Positions 1 to 10,139 of a stretch of DNA of 64,000 nucleotides are shown in pieces. The first letter of the stretch is position 1, and each line of letters starts with the position of its first letter. The stretch is from Saccopteryx bilineata (taxonomy: Eukaryota > Chordata > Mammalia > Chiroptera > Emballonuridae), in the NCBI RefSeq assembly GCF_036850765.1, contig NC_089493.1, forward strand, positions 295,939,849 through 296,003,848. The letters run 5' to 3'. A program made the translations under genes and the position numbers. The notes below the pieces were generated by a model. That model searched no databases. It had not been told where the DNA came from and saw nothing but the letters and a program-made list of their open reading frames with translations.

Positions 1-390
1 CCCAGGAAGGCCCCTCGGTGCTGGGCGGGCGGCAGGGGTCGGTGCACCCAGGAAGGCCCCTCGGTGCTGGGCGGGCGGCAGGGGTCGGTGCACCCAGGAA
101 GGCCCCTCGGTGCTGGGCGGGCGGCAGGGGTCGGTGCACCCAGGAAGGCCCCTCGGTGCTGGGCGGGCAGCAGGGGTCGGTGCACCCAGGAAGGCCCCTC
201 GGTGCTGGGCGGGCGGCAGGGGTCGGTGCATCCAGGAAGGCCCCTCGGTGCTGGGCGGGCAGCAGGGGTCGGTGCACCCAGGAAGGCCCCTCGGTGCTGG
301 GCGGGCGGCAGGGGTCGGCGCACCCAGGAAGGCCCCTCGGTGCTGGGCGGGCGGCAGGGGTCGGCGCACCCAGGAAGGCCCTCTGTTCTG
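1..390. repeat. 46-bp minisatellite abutting the COG7 exon 6 acceptor
   Basis: Eight or more head-to-tail units of 46 bp, each containing GGTGCTGGGCGGGCGGCAG, run from the left edge to about 10 bp before the exon 6 splice acceptor. Substitutions are few (tgca/cgca, cggc/cagc), so the array is young or homogenised. The last unit decays into the acceptor tract. The long ORFs here are repeat artefacts. Confidence 0.95.
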
Positions 391-399
391 CCCGTGCAG

Positions 400-522
400 G
401 CGCAGCTTGTGGGCGTCTGGCAGGAGCTGGGCCAGAGCGACCTGCCCCTGGACCGGCAGCTGAGCGGACTCTACGATGCCTTACTCGGCGCCTGGCACAC
501 GCAGATCCAGTGGGCTGCCCAG
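400..522 (+). CDS. COG7: COG7 exon 6 (conserved oligomeric Golgi complex subunit 7)
   Basis: This 123-nt, 41-codon exon encodes [15 protein letters not shown] through [12 protein letters not shown]. It starts after ..cccgtgcag and ends at CAG with donor gtaacg; both ends are phase 0. It corresponds to the helical-rod region after the N-terminal coiled coils. The first residue is Ala where I recall Val in human. The acceptor polypyrimidine tract is short because a minisatellite runs up to it. Confidence 0.93.
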
Positions 523-1320
523 GTAACGCCCCCCTGGGCTCCGGGCGGCTGCGCGGAGTTGTCTCGCATGCAGAGCACCTGCCGTCTCGGAAGGGGTTAA
601 AAGAGAAGCGTCCAAACCCAAGGCAGTAAAAGCTCTCGCTGTCAGTTAACACTGTTACCCTCGGTCTTACCTGGGTCTGAACGGGGTCTGATGGGACAGT
701 GTTCCCTGTTCAGCGAGGGCGCCCTGGAATTCCTGCGGGCGTTATCGCCTCATCTGAGCACAGGAGGCCCGTCAGGTGCCCGGGGAGTGAACAAGCTCGT
801 CTTATCTCAGCTCGGGTCAGGTTTCCCTGCTCTGCAGTTAGTGTCCCTTGTTCTCAGCACCTCGCAAGCTAACGGAAGAATGTGATTTTAAAGGTGCCCT
901 CCGACCTGGGTCAGAGGCAGACCCGGGAGCTGTATTGAAGAGGAAGCTTTTTATCACTTACTCTCCAGAACGTCTAGGCATTGTCAGCCATCAAGGGTGT
1001 GAACTGCTGTCCACTTTTCTTGATGCGCAGGGGGGGGGGGGGCCACCAGGTCCTCTTTAGAAGAGAGAAAGCTACCTGTGTCTGCTTATGGTGTCACCTG
1101 TATTACTTTCAAACTAGCTGTGACTCGCTCTCGGGTGTTTGCCAGCCGTGTGCTGGAATGAACTCGCTGTGGTCGGAGAGAATTCCTCGACCAGGTCATC
1201 ATGCAGCTGGCTGTCACCCTTCTCCACCCACCTCCTTCCTTTCTCCTTGAACAACGCAGTGCAGACTCAAAGACAAAAACAAAAACATCCTGTAGAAGTT
1301 GTACAGTTTCTACCTGATAG
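523..1320 (+). other. COG7 intron 6, unique part
   Basis: No coding potential or recognisable repeat was seen, except a run of about 14 G near 1030-1043. Confidence 0.6.
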
Positions 1321-1329
1321 TTTTCCTTT

Positions 1330-1390
<61 letters not shown>

Positions 1391-1430
1391 TTTTCTTTTC
1401 TTTTCTTTCTCTCTTTCTTTCTTTCAAGCG
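1321..1430. repeat. (CTTT)n polypyrimidine microsatellite, SINE tail
   Basis: This is about 100 bp of almost pure pyrimidine, mostly CTTT with CTTTT variants. Read on the minus strand it is the (GAAA)n tail of the adjacent SINE, so it probably arose by tail expansion. A mirror-symmetric homopurine/homopyrimidine tract of this length can form triplex DNA. Confidence 0.9.
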
Positions 1431-1697
1431 AGAGAGACAGGAAGGGAGAGAGAGGAGAAGCATCCACTCTTAGTTGAGTCACTTTAGTTGTTCATATATG
1501 TGCCTTGACCAGGGGGCTCCAGCCACGCCAGTGACCCCTTACTCAAGCCAGCGATCTTAGGCTCAAGCCAGTGACCTTTGGGCTCAAGCCAGCGACCCCG
1601 TGCTCAGACTGGTTAGCCTTTGCTCAAAGTGGCAACCTCGTGGTTCGAACCTGGGTCCTAGGCCAACACTATCCACTGTGCCACTGCCTGGTCAGGC
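1431..1697 (-). mobile_element. tRNA-derived SINE, class 1 (minus orientation)
   Basis: On the minus strand it begins GCCTGACCAGGCAGTGGC, has degenerate A and B box regions, then tandem 'cttgag' phrases, the ACATATG box and a CTCTCTCCCTTCCTGTC tail. This layout defines class 1 in this window. Sequence divergence is moderate. Confidence 0.85.
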
Positions 1698-1699
1698 TA

Positions 1700-2000
1700 G
1701 TGTTGTCGATTTTTAAATTAATTTTTCTGTTCTCTTGCATTTGTCTCTGCTTGAATCTTTTATTATTTTTGTTTTTTTGCTATTACTGAGTTTAGTTTCT
1801 TTTTTCTAGTTCCTTAATGTGTCCAGTTAGGCTACTGATGTGAGATACTTTTCTTTAATGTCTTCATTTACAGCTATACATTTTCCTCTAAGAAGTGTTT
1901 TTGATGTGTCCCATAAGTTTTTCTGTATAGTGTTTTTATTTTCACTTATTTCAGGGTATTTTCTAGTAAAAATTTTAAATTTATTTATTTCATAGTTATT
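1700..2000 (-). mobile_element. LINE-1 ORF2 fragment, antisense, old
   Basis: AT-rich text such as cattttcctctaagaa and gtcccataag is the reverse complement of the L1 ORF2 segment that commonly reads this way in mammals. It is heavily degraded with no open frame. Confidence 0.6.
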
Positions 2001-2009
2001 CTTTTTGTG

Positions 2010-2085
2010 ACAGAGACAGAGAGAGGGACAGATAAGGACAGATAGGGTGAGACAGGAAGGGAGAGAGATGAGAAGCATCAGTTCT
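2010..2085 (-). mobile_element. Class 1 SINE tail fragment
   Basis: It has the purine-rich gacagagagagggacag...gagatgagaagcatcag tail of class 1 elements, but no tRNA-like head. Confidence 0.6.
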
Positions 2086-2203
2086 TTGTTGTGTCAGGCT
2101 GACTTCATAGTTTTTAAACTTACACTTTTTTGGCTTTTGAGTTGCATAAGAACAGTCTTATATCTGGTTTCATGTTTGTGCATATTTAAATTATGTCATA
2201 ATA

Positions 2204-2470
2204 GCTTGACCAGGTGGTGGCGCAGTGGATAGAGCGTCGGACTGGGATGCAGAGGACCCAGGTTCGAGACCCCGAGGTTGCCAGCTTGAGCACGGGCTCA
2301 TCTGGTTTGAGCAAAAGTTCACCAGCTTGGACCCAGGTCACTGGCTCGAGCAAGGGGTTACTCGGTCTGCTCAAGGCCCACGGTCAAGGCACATATGAGA
2401 AAGCACTCAATGAACAACTAAGGAGCCACAAAGAAGAACGGATGCTTCTCCTCGCTGTCCCTTCCTGTCT
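2204..2470 (+). mobile_element. tRNA-derived SINE, class 1
   Basis: A full head (cttgaccaggtggtggcgca, gttcgagac B box) is followed by the cttgag repeats, the acatatgagaaagca box and tail. The tail passes directly into a 34-bp minisatellite. Confidence 0.9.
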
Positions 2471-2720
2471 GTCTCTATCCTGGTCTTCCTCTCTGTCACT
2501 CTCTGTCTCTGTCCCGGTCTTCCTCTCTGTCACTCTCTGTCTCTATCCTGGTCTTCCTCTCTGTCACTCTCTGTCTCTGTCCCGGTCTTCCTCTCTGTCA
2601 CTCTCTGTCTCTGTCCCGGTCTTCCTCTCTGTCACTCTCTGTCTCTGTCCCGGTCTTCCTCTCTGTCACTCTCTGTCTCTGTCCCGGTCTTCCTCTCTGT
2701 CACTCTCTGTCTCTGTCACC
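2466..2720. repeat. 34-bp minisatellite grown from a SINE tail
   Basis: About seven copies of a 34-bp CT-rich unit (ggtcttcctctctgtcac core) continue the pyrimidine tail of the SINE at 2204. Units alternate between tatcctgg and gtcccgg forms. Confidence 0.9.
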
Positions 2721-2963
2721 ACACAGAACAAGCAGTTCACTTGGGGCCAGGGAGAGAAGTTTACAGACACGCAGTAGGCGGTCGACACGGACGGCTTGCT
2801 CGTCCCGCCAGTTCACTCGGCTTTCCTGAGCGTGTCCACGCTTGCCGTGGGTAAAATTGGGCTCACAGCCCCTGAGGAGGCCACTCGGAGTAACCCGGGA
2901 GGTCGCCTCTTTCGGAGATCCGGGACCACGTGTGCTGATGCGCGTACCCCTCTTCCACTGCAG

Positions 2964-3162
2964 GTTTTCAAGAACCCCTGCGAGGTGGTGACCGTGCTGC
3001 TGGTCCAGACCCTGGGAGACCTGGCGCCCCCCCTGCCCGCCTGCCTGGGCTCCAGCGTGGAGCGGGCGGGGCCCGAGCTGGAGCTCCCCACGCTGCTGGA
3101 GCTGTACGCCACCACCTCCCACTTCGCCAAGGGGCTGGAGACGGCGCTGCTGCCCCACTCAC
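2964..3162 (+). CDS. COG7: COG7 exon 7
   Basis: This 199-nt exon encodes 66 residues, [15 protein letters not shown] through ETALLPHS, plus the first base of an Arg codon. The acceptor is ..ctgcag and the donor gtaatc. Its first base completes the junction in frame with exon 6 (phase 0), and the extra C joins GG of exon 8 to give Arg. It is well conserved against the human protein as I recall it. Confidence 0.95.
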
Positions 3163-3527
3163 GTAATCACTCCTCTCCCGCCCGGTCTGGTCTGCCTGTG
3201 CGGGCGACCCCTCTCACAGAGATGGGAGGGGTCACTGCTTGCCTTCGCAGCAGCTGTGGAAACTTTCCACAGAATCACGGCCGTGTGGAAGCCGTTGCTG
3301 CCTGATACATTCACCTGACAGCCGGGCTGCGCGCTGGTTCACGCAGTCTGGGCAAGTGCTGGGCCTCAGTGGGGTCGGGAAGGTAGATGAGGTGGGTGGA
3401 CATTAGCCACCAGCTGCTAGCATAGGTCACTCTGCAAATGGAGTGTCTTCCTTCTAAGTCATTGGTACCTCAGGCAGTTCAACCTACACGTTAGGTTTCA
3501 GGGAACAAATGGGTTAGGGGGGCTTTT
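3163..3527 (+). other. COG7 intron 7, unique part
   Basis: No feature was recognised before the SINE pair that follows. Confidence 0.6.
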
Positions 3528-3866
3528 GTATTTTTCTGAAGTTGGAAACGGGGAGGCAGCCAGACAGACTCCCACATGCGCCCGACCGGGATCCACCCGG
3601 CACGCCCACCAGGGGGCGTTGCTCTGTTGTATCCAGAGCCATTCTAGCGCCTGGGGCAGAGGCCATGGAGCCATCCTCAGCGCCCGGGCCAACTTTGCTC
3701 CAATGGAGCCTTGGCTGCGGGAGGGGAAGAGAGAGGCAGAGAGGAAGGAGAGGGGGAGGGGTGGAGAAGCAGATGGGCGCTTCTCCTGTGTGCCCTGGCC
3801 GGGAATCAAACCCGGGACCCTGCATGCCAGGCCGACGCTCTACCACTGAGCCAATCGGCCAGGGCT
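3528..3866 (-). mobile_element. tRNA-derived SINE, class 2 (minus orientation)
   Basis: On the minus strand it opens AGCCCTGGCCGATTGGCTCA with a recognisable B box (gggtttgattcc). It then has the cttctccacccc block, an inner caggcgctag block and a terminal cttcagaaaaatac. This layout defines class 2 in this window. Confidence 0.88.
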
Positions 3867-3896
3867 AGGGGAGCTCTTTTATGTGGCAGCAGTTTT

Positions 3897-4239
3897 TTTG
3901 TTTGTTTGTTTGTTTGTTTTTTTTACAGTGACAGAGAGAGTCAGAGAAGAGGATATAGATAGGGACAGATAGGAACGCAGAAAGATGAGAAGCATCAATC
4001 ATTAGTTTTTTGTTGCAACACCTAGTTGTTCATTGATTGCTTTCTCATATGTGCCTTGACCACAGGCCTTCAGCAGACCAAGTAACCCCTTGCTCGAGCC
4101 AGCGACCTTGGGTCCAAGCTGGTGAGCTTTGCTCAAACCAGATGAGTCTGTGCTCAAGCTGGCGACCTCAGGGTCTCGAACCTGGGTCCTCCACATCCCA
4201 GTCCAATGCTCTATCCACTGCTCCACAGCCTGGTCAGGC
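3897..4239 (-). mobile_element. tRNA-derived SINE, class 1 (minus orientation)
   Basis: It has class 1 head and tail, with a (GTTT)n-rich A tail at 3897-3925. It lies about 30 bp from the preceding class 2 copy. Confidence 0.88.
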
Positions 4240-4617
4240 TATGTGGCAGCAGTTTTGAGGGCAGGGTGCTACGTCAGGACTGAAGGGGACTACGGAGAGT
4301 GGGCACCCCCGCTGCCATCTGGGAGCAGCCCTCCCTGTCCCCACCGGGCACACAGTGCCCCAGGGGGCTGTGCTTCCCCAGCCGTTTCTCTCTGTGCTGG
4401 AAACATTGTGACGTGTTAGGTGACACGGACCTCGTGACACGCTGCTGTCAGATGAGGAAACCGTACCTGTGTCACCAGCTAGGCTGCTTCTCTTAGTGAC
4501 ACTTGTGTCACTGCCCCAGACAGCCCAGGGAGTGTGCTTGCTGTCCGGGTCCTGGTGATCTGCAGGTGTTGCTGGCACCCCCCTGCTCCGGCCTTGGCCG
4601 CGGCAGCTTGCAGGGGC
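4240..4617 (+). other. COG7 intron 7, unique part before minisatellite
   Basis: Nothing recognisable was found; GC content rises toward the array. Confidence 0.5.
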
Positions 4618-5320
4618 TGGGGTTGTCGAGGCCGCGCGCCCTGCTGGGGGTTGTCGAGGCCGCGCGCCCTGCTGGGGGTTGTCGAGGCCGCGCGCCCTGC
4701 TGGGGGATGTCGAGGCCGCGCGCCCTGCTGGGGGTTGTCGAGGCCGCGCGCCCTGCTGGGGGATGTCGAGGCCGCGTGCCCTGCTGGGGGTTGTCGAGGC
4801 CGCGCGCCCTGCTGGGGGATGTCGAGGCCGCGCGCCCTGCTGGGGGTTGTCGAGGCCGCGCGCCCTGCTGGGGGATGTCGAGGCCGCGTGCCCTGCTGGG
4901 GGTTGTCGAGGCCGCGCGCCCTGCTGGGGGTTGTCGAGGCCGCGCGCCCTGCTGGGGGTTGTCGAGGCCGCGCGCCCTGCTGGGGGTTGTCGAGGCCGCG
5001 CGCCCTGCTGGGGGTTGTCGAGGCCGCGCGCCCTGCTGGGGGATGTCGAGGCCGCGCGCCCTGCTGGGGGTTGTCGAGGCCGCGCGCCCTGCTGGGGGTT
5101 GTCGAGGCCGCGCGCCCTGCTGGGGGTTGTCGAGGCCGCGCGCCCTGCTGGGGGATGTCGAGGCCGCGCGCCCTGCTGGGGGTTGTCGAGGCCGCGCGCC
5201 CTGCTGGGGGTTGTCGAGGCCGCACGCCCTGCTGGGGGTTGTCGAGGCCGCGCGCCCTGCTGGGGGTTGTCGAGGCCGCGCGCCCTGCTGGGGGTTGTCG
5301 AGGCCGCGCATCCTGCTGGG
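4618..5320. repeat. 28-bp CpG-rich minisatellite, about 25 copies
   Basis: The unit is 28 bp with core GTCGAGGCCGCGCGCCCTGC and four CpGs. Two main variants differ at one base (gttgtcg or gatgtcg), with rare cgtgcc, cacgcc and catcc changes. Because no unit contains a stop, ORFs of up to 392 codons appear on both strands; they are artefacts. The array forms a CpG-island-like block inside a COG7 intron. Confidence 0.97.
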
Positions 5321-5869
5321 GCCGAGCAGGAGGGAGGCAGTCCAGGCGCAGGGCCTCCTCCCGCTGCCCTGGACGGCACTGAGGGTAGGGGGTGCAGGCG
5401 CTCCCTGACCATGGCCCTGGAGAGTGTTAATGATCACTCTTGCAATTTTCCAAAAGCTTTTTTTTTAATTTAAACATACTGTGGAAACACAGAAATAGAA
5501 TAAAAATGAGCCATAACGTCCTCACTCGGAGAGAGTTGCTGCAGCACTTGGGGTTTCCTCCCAGTGACTCCAATGTCAGGGCAGGTTTGTCACAGACACA
5601 CGTGTACTTTGTGCACACACACGCATGTGTGCATGTTTTAAACATTGGTTGTGTACTATATTCTCTTTCCTTGCTTAAAATAAATGAGGAGACTTTTCTT
5701 ATGTCATTAAATGTTTAATGACCATAACTATGGGTTACTATAATTTTTTATTCTTGGAACAGTTTCTGTCGAAAAGCAAGAAATCTCTCTGAGACTGATA
5801 GGGATGTGTCAGGAAGACACAGGTGCCAGCCTGAAGGAGCCCCCGCGGACCAAATTTGAAAATATTATT
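5321..5869 (+). other. COG7 intron 7, unique AT-richer part
   Basis: No coding signal was seen; only a short CA-rich patch near 5596-5635. Confidence 0.5.
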
Positions 5870-6057
5870 TTTTTAAAGATTTTTTTTAACTTGTTGATCT
5901 TAGAGAGAGAGAGAGAAAGAAGGGGGAGGAGCAGGAAGCATCAACTCATAGTAGTTGCTTCACATATGTGCCTTGACCAGGCAAGCCCGGGGTTTGAACC
6001 GGCGACCTCAGCGTTCCAGGCCGATGCTCTACCCACGGCGCCACCAGGGGTCAGGCC
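5870..6057 (-). mobile_element. tRNA-derived SINE, class 3 (short, minus orientation)
   Basis: On the minus strand it has GGCCTGACCCCTGGTGGCGC, a B box ggttcaaacc, the gtcaaggcacatatg box and a ttgatgcttcctgctcctcc tail. It lacks the cttgag repeats of class 1. Confidence 0.85.
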
Positions 6058-6380
6058 AGGTTTGAAATGAATAATGGCAATAATGAATGAAAACCATGCA
6101 TAAAAAAAGAGTTCATGCATTCACTGTGATAGTAAAGAGAGACAAAGAAAGGAAATCCCCTTCTTTACTAAGGAAGGCCAGCCCCTGGATGTGGAATTAG
6201 GAGGTCACCCTTCACAGTTAGTAGCATTAGTCTTCAGGCAGGGGTGCCGGGGTCCCTGGCAGAGGCTCCGCTGAGAAGGTGAATCGCTGTGTCCTAGAAT
6301 GGGCCCATTTAAATTTTTGATAGAAAGCTTCGCATTTATGTCACTGCCCAGGGGTTTCAGGAAGGCGTGGTGCCTGGGTC

Positions 6381-6655
6381 CGTTCTGTCCCGGCCTGGGG
6401 CAGCGTCTGCACAGCCTTCTTTGCGTGGTGGTGCTTGGACTCGACGGCCCGTTCTGTCCCGTTCTGGGGCAGCGTCTGCACAGCCTTCTTTGCGTGGTGC
6501 TGCTTGGACTCGACGGCCCGTTCTGTCCCGTTCTGGGACAGGGTCTGCACAGCCTTCTTTGTGTGGTGCTGCTTGGACTCGACGGCCCATTCTGTCCCGG
6601 CCTGGGGCAGCGTCTGCACAGCCTTCTTTGTGTGGTGCTGCTTGGACTCGACTGA
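6381..6655. repeat. 69-bp minisatellite, 4 copies
   Basis: Four 69-bp units start at 6381, 6450, 6519 and 6588, each containing cagcgtctgcacagcc. The period is a multiple of three, which explains ORFs in several frames. A poly-T run follows at 6680-6695. Confidence 0.93.
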
Positions 6656-6990
6656 CGAGAGCCCCTCCTTTGATGGGGATCTTTTTTTTTTTTTTGACTT
6701 GAAATAATTTTTATTTTTCAATTACGCTATGAAGAGGTTTATGACTACCGTGCGTTGTGGGGCCCAGTGGGTGGGGTCTGTAGTAGTTAGTGCTGGAGAC
6801 CAGTATCGGCCACCGTCCAAACACGCTGGACGGTGAGGGCAGCCCCCGCGGCCAGGAGCAGCCGCCTGCCCGTGAGCGTGGGTGGCCTGCGCTGAGGCAG
6901 GGAGGTCCCAGGACCTGTTGTCCCGTCGCTCTCCAGAGCTGGTGTCCGAGTCTGCGCTCATGGTGGCCTCTCGTGTCCCCTTCCCCGCAG

Positions 6991-7118
6991 GGGAGCACAA
7001 CCCGGTGAAGGTCACGGAGCTGGTGGCCGCCGTGTACGGGCCCTACAAGCCCTACCAGCTCAAGTACGGCGACATGGAAGCCAAGCACCTCCTCATCCAG
7101 CTCAGCGCAGTGCCTCTG
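6991..7118 (+). CDS. COG7: COG7 exon 8
   Basis: This 128-nt exon completes Arg and then encodes 42 residues, [15 protein letters not shown] through [10 protein letters not shown]. The acceptor is ..ccccgcag and the donor gtaatg; the 3' end is phase 0. Its last 18 bases and donor are repeated three more times downstream (see 7101-7300). Confidence 0.95.
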
Positions 7119-7300
7119 GTAATGTCCCCACACGGCCCCGGGTCCCCAGCTCAGCGCAGTGCCTCTGGTAATGTCCCCACACGGCCCCGGGTCCCCAGCT
7201 CAGCGCAGTGCCTCTGGTAATGTCCCCACACGGCCCCGGGTCCCCAGATCAGCGCAGTGCCTCTGGTAATGTCCCCACACGGCCCCGGGTCCCTCGGGCC
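7101..7300 (+). repeat. 49-bp tandem repeat duplicating the COG7 exon 8 donor
   Basis: Four units start at 7101, 7150, 7199 and 7248. The first overlaps the exon end. Each carries CTCAGCGCAGTGCCTCTG followed by gtaatg, and each downstream copy is preceded by ..gggtccccag. Thus every copy has both a potential acceptor and the authentic donor sequence around an 18-nt segment. Confidence 0.95.
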
Positions 7301-7309
7301 AGCCCTTGG

Positions 7310-7646
7310 CGGGGCACAGGGGTGTGGGGGAGAGAGGTCCTGTCTGGAGCACTAGGTGGCCTGCGTGTGGGCACTGGGTGGGTGTGGGGGAGAGAGGTCC
7401 TGTCCGGAGCACTAGGTGGTCTGCGTGTGGGCACTGGGTGGGTGTGGGGGAGAGAGGTCCTGTCTGGAGCACTAGGTGGTCTGCGTGTGGGCACTGGGTG
7501 GGTGTGGGGGAGAGAGGTCCTGTCCGGAGCACTAGGTGGTCTGCGTGTGGGCACTGGGTGGGTGTGGGGGAGAGAGGTCCTGTCTGGAGCACTAGGTGGT
7601 CTGCGTGTGGGCACTGGGTGGGTGTCGGGGAGAGAGGTCCTGTCCG
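7310..7646. repeat. 60-bp minisatellite, about 5.5 copies
   Basis: Near-identical 60-bp units contain gagagaggtcctgtctggag, alternating tctgg/ccgg. The exact period puts open frames in all phases on both strands; none is a gene. Confidence 0.96.
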
Positions 7647-8289
<643 letters not shown>

Positions 8290-8904
8290 TAAGGCGGGGG
8301 AGGGGTCAGGGCAGGTCACATGGGTGGGCGGTGCTGTCTGTCCCCCTAGAAATGTGCGTGTGTCCCCGTGCCTGCTCTGAACCCTGGAGTAGCACTCCCT
8401 GCAAAGCCCGAGGGGACGTGCCTAAGGATGTTCGCTGTGACCCTGTGTGTGGTGCTGGAGCATGAGCATCCTGAGTGTCCTCAGAGGGCAGTGGCTGTGT
8501 GAGGTGTGGTGTCCTCACACGGGGGCTCTGGGCGGCACCTGAGGCATTGGTTGCATCTACACTACTGACACGCTTATGTCTCAGAAATACTGTTGAGTGG
8601 TCAGAAACCAGTTGCAGAATGACAGGTAAAGCCTCGTACTTCACGTGGAAAGAGCATACAAACTTGGGTTCATTTTCTGTAGCGGGTTCGGAACACAGTT
8701 TCTGCGAAGAACCGGACGGTAAATATTTCTGGCTTCCGGCCTTGTGGTCAGTAGAGACCTTTGTGTCACTCACCTCAGTAATCTGGGAGCAGAGTTGGAT
8801 GACATGTAAATGAGTGGGTATGGCTATATTCTAGTGTAGCTTCATTTACAAAAACCACAAGTGCCATCCCCTGTTCTGGGTCCTTTTTTTGTACTTTAAA
8901 ATGC

Positions 8905-9248
8905 ACTGTATGTTCCAGCTCAGTGGTAGTGCGTGAGCCCAGCATGTGGATGTCCCAGGTTTGATTCCTGGCCAGGGCACACAGGGGAAGCACCTGTCTG
9001 CTTCTCCACCCTGCCCCCTCCCCCCCTCTCTTCTTCTTCTCCTCCTGCAGCCATGGCTTGGTGGGTAGCATGAGTTGGCCCCAGGTGTTGAGGTTGGTGC
9101 TAATAAAATAGTTCGGTTGCTGAGCAGCGGCCCCAGATCGGCCGAGCATCACCTGGTAGGGGGTTGCCAGGTGGATACTGGTTGGTCTGGGTGCATGCAG
9201 GGAGTCTGTCTCTTTGTCTTCCCGCTTCTCACTTAACAAAAAGTGAAT
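8905..9248 (+). mobile_element. tRNA-derived SINE, class 2, diverged
   Basis: The head is damaged but agctcagtggtagtgcg and ggtttgattcctggcc are clear, followed by the cttctccacc block and the terminal cccgcttctcac. It lies in COG7 intron 9. Confidence 0.75.
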
Positions 9249-9464
9249 AAGATAAAATGCACTCTATGTCCCTGCAAAGTAGGGGCTGGCAAACTCGAGC
9301 TCATCAGTCAAATGTGGCCTGCCATCTGTTTTTGGCATCAAGCTTTCTTGGTACACAGCTGCCTCTTTCACTTACCTGTGGCCTGTGCTTCCTTCGCACT
9401 GTGAAGGTAGAGTTGAGTAGTTAGGACACAGACCTGTGGAGCTCAGAACCGAGAATGTCTAGAA

Positions 9465-9615
9465 CAGGGGTCCCCAGACTTTTTACACAGGAGGCCAGTT
9501 CACTGTCCCTCAGACCATTGGAGGGCCGCCACATACAGTGCTCCTCTCACTGACCACCAATGGAAGAGGTGCCCCTTCCGGAAGTGCGGCGGGGGCCGCA
9601 GTCTGGGGACGCCTG
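9465..9615 (-). mobile_element. hAT-type MITE, internally deleted copy
   Basis: The termini caggggtccccagac / gtctggggacgcctg form an imperfect inverted repeat. The 8-bp flanks are gtctagaa (9457-9464) and gtctagag (9616-9623), one mismatch apart. At 151 bp it lacks the AT-rich centre of the longer copies at 12878, 40330 and 63714. Orientation is assigned relative to the 40330 copy. Confidence 0.88.
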
Positions 9616-9649
9616 GTCTAGAGCTTACCACAAGCTTTGCTGAGCTCCG

Positions 9650-9800
9650 CCCTGGCCAGGCGGCTCGGTGGGTGAGAGTGGCGTCTGGACGTGTGGAGCT
9701 TGTCGAGTAGCCTCCCCAGTCAGGTCCCACACAGGAACAAATGTTTTCTGTTAGGTTTCTGTCTCTCTAAAATCAGTCAGTAATTTTTTTTTTTTTTTTA
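9650..9800 (+). mobile_element. Degraded tRNA-derived SINE
   Basis: It has a short head (ccctggccaggcggctcggt) and a CT tail ending in poly-T at 9787-9800. The family is uncertain. Confidence 0.5.
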
Positions 9801-9932
9801 AAGGAAGTTGGCTGCGCCCTGATGTGGAAAGTTAGGCAACAGACTCAAAACACTCCTTTCTCTGGGCAGATGGGCAAGGACTGGGGTGGTGATCACAGGG
9901 GATTTACTTTTATCTCTTAGTTTCTGGGTTTC

Positions 9933-10088
9933 TTTTTTAATTCTTATTTATTGATTTAGCGGGAGAGGAAGGGAGAGAGACAGAGACAGAACCCTCGAGC
10001 TGTTCCCGTGGGTGCCCTGACCGGGGTAGAGCCGGCACTCTGCGATTTGGGACGATGCTCTAGTCACCTGAGCTGTCCGGCCAGGGCT
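9933..10088 (-). mobile_element. Short tRNA-derived SINE (minus orientation)
   Basis: On the minus strand: agccctggccggacagctca, then a gtgccctgaccggg-related middle and a gagagagaag tail. It is diverged and short. Confidence 0.6.
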
Positions 10089-10139
10089 CTTAGTTTCTGG
10101 GTTTCTAAGAAGGAGCATAAATTCACACATTTCTTATAT

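Noticed and set aside
18..629. 203-codon ORF with [15 protein letters not shown] repeats
   Set aside because: Translation of the 46-bp minisatellite running into COG7 exon 6 in other frames; no start context or family match.
2204..2290. tRNA gene candidates at SINE heads
   Set aside because: A and B boxes are present but the cloverleaf is degenerate and each is continued by a SINE body and A-rich tail.
1..5320. CRISPR-like arrays (regular short repeats)
   Set aside because: No unique spacers; units are head-to-tail eukaryotic minisatellites.
4234..5473. Long ORFs of 248-392 codons on both strands
   Set aside because: All come from the stop-free 28-bp CpG-rich array; the 28-bp period cycles all frames and repeats the same peptides in each.
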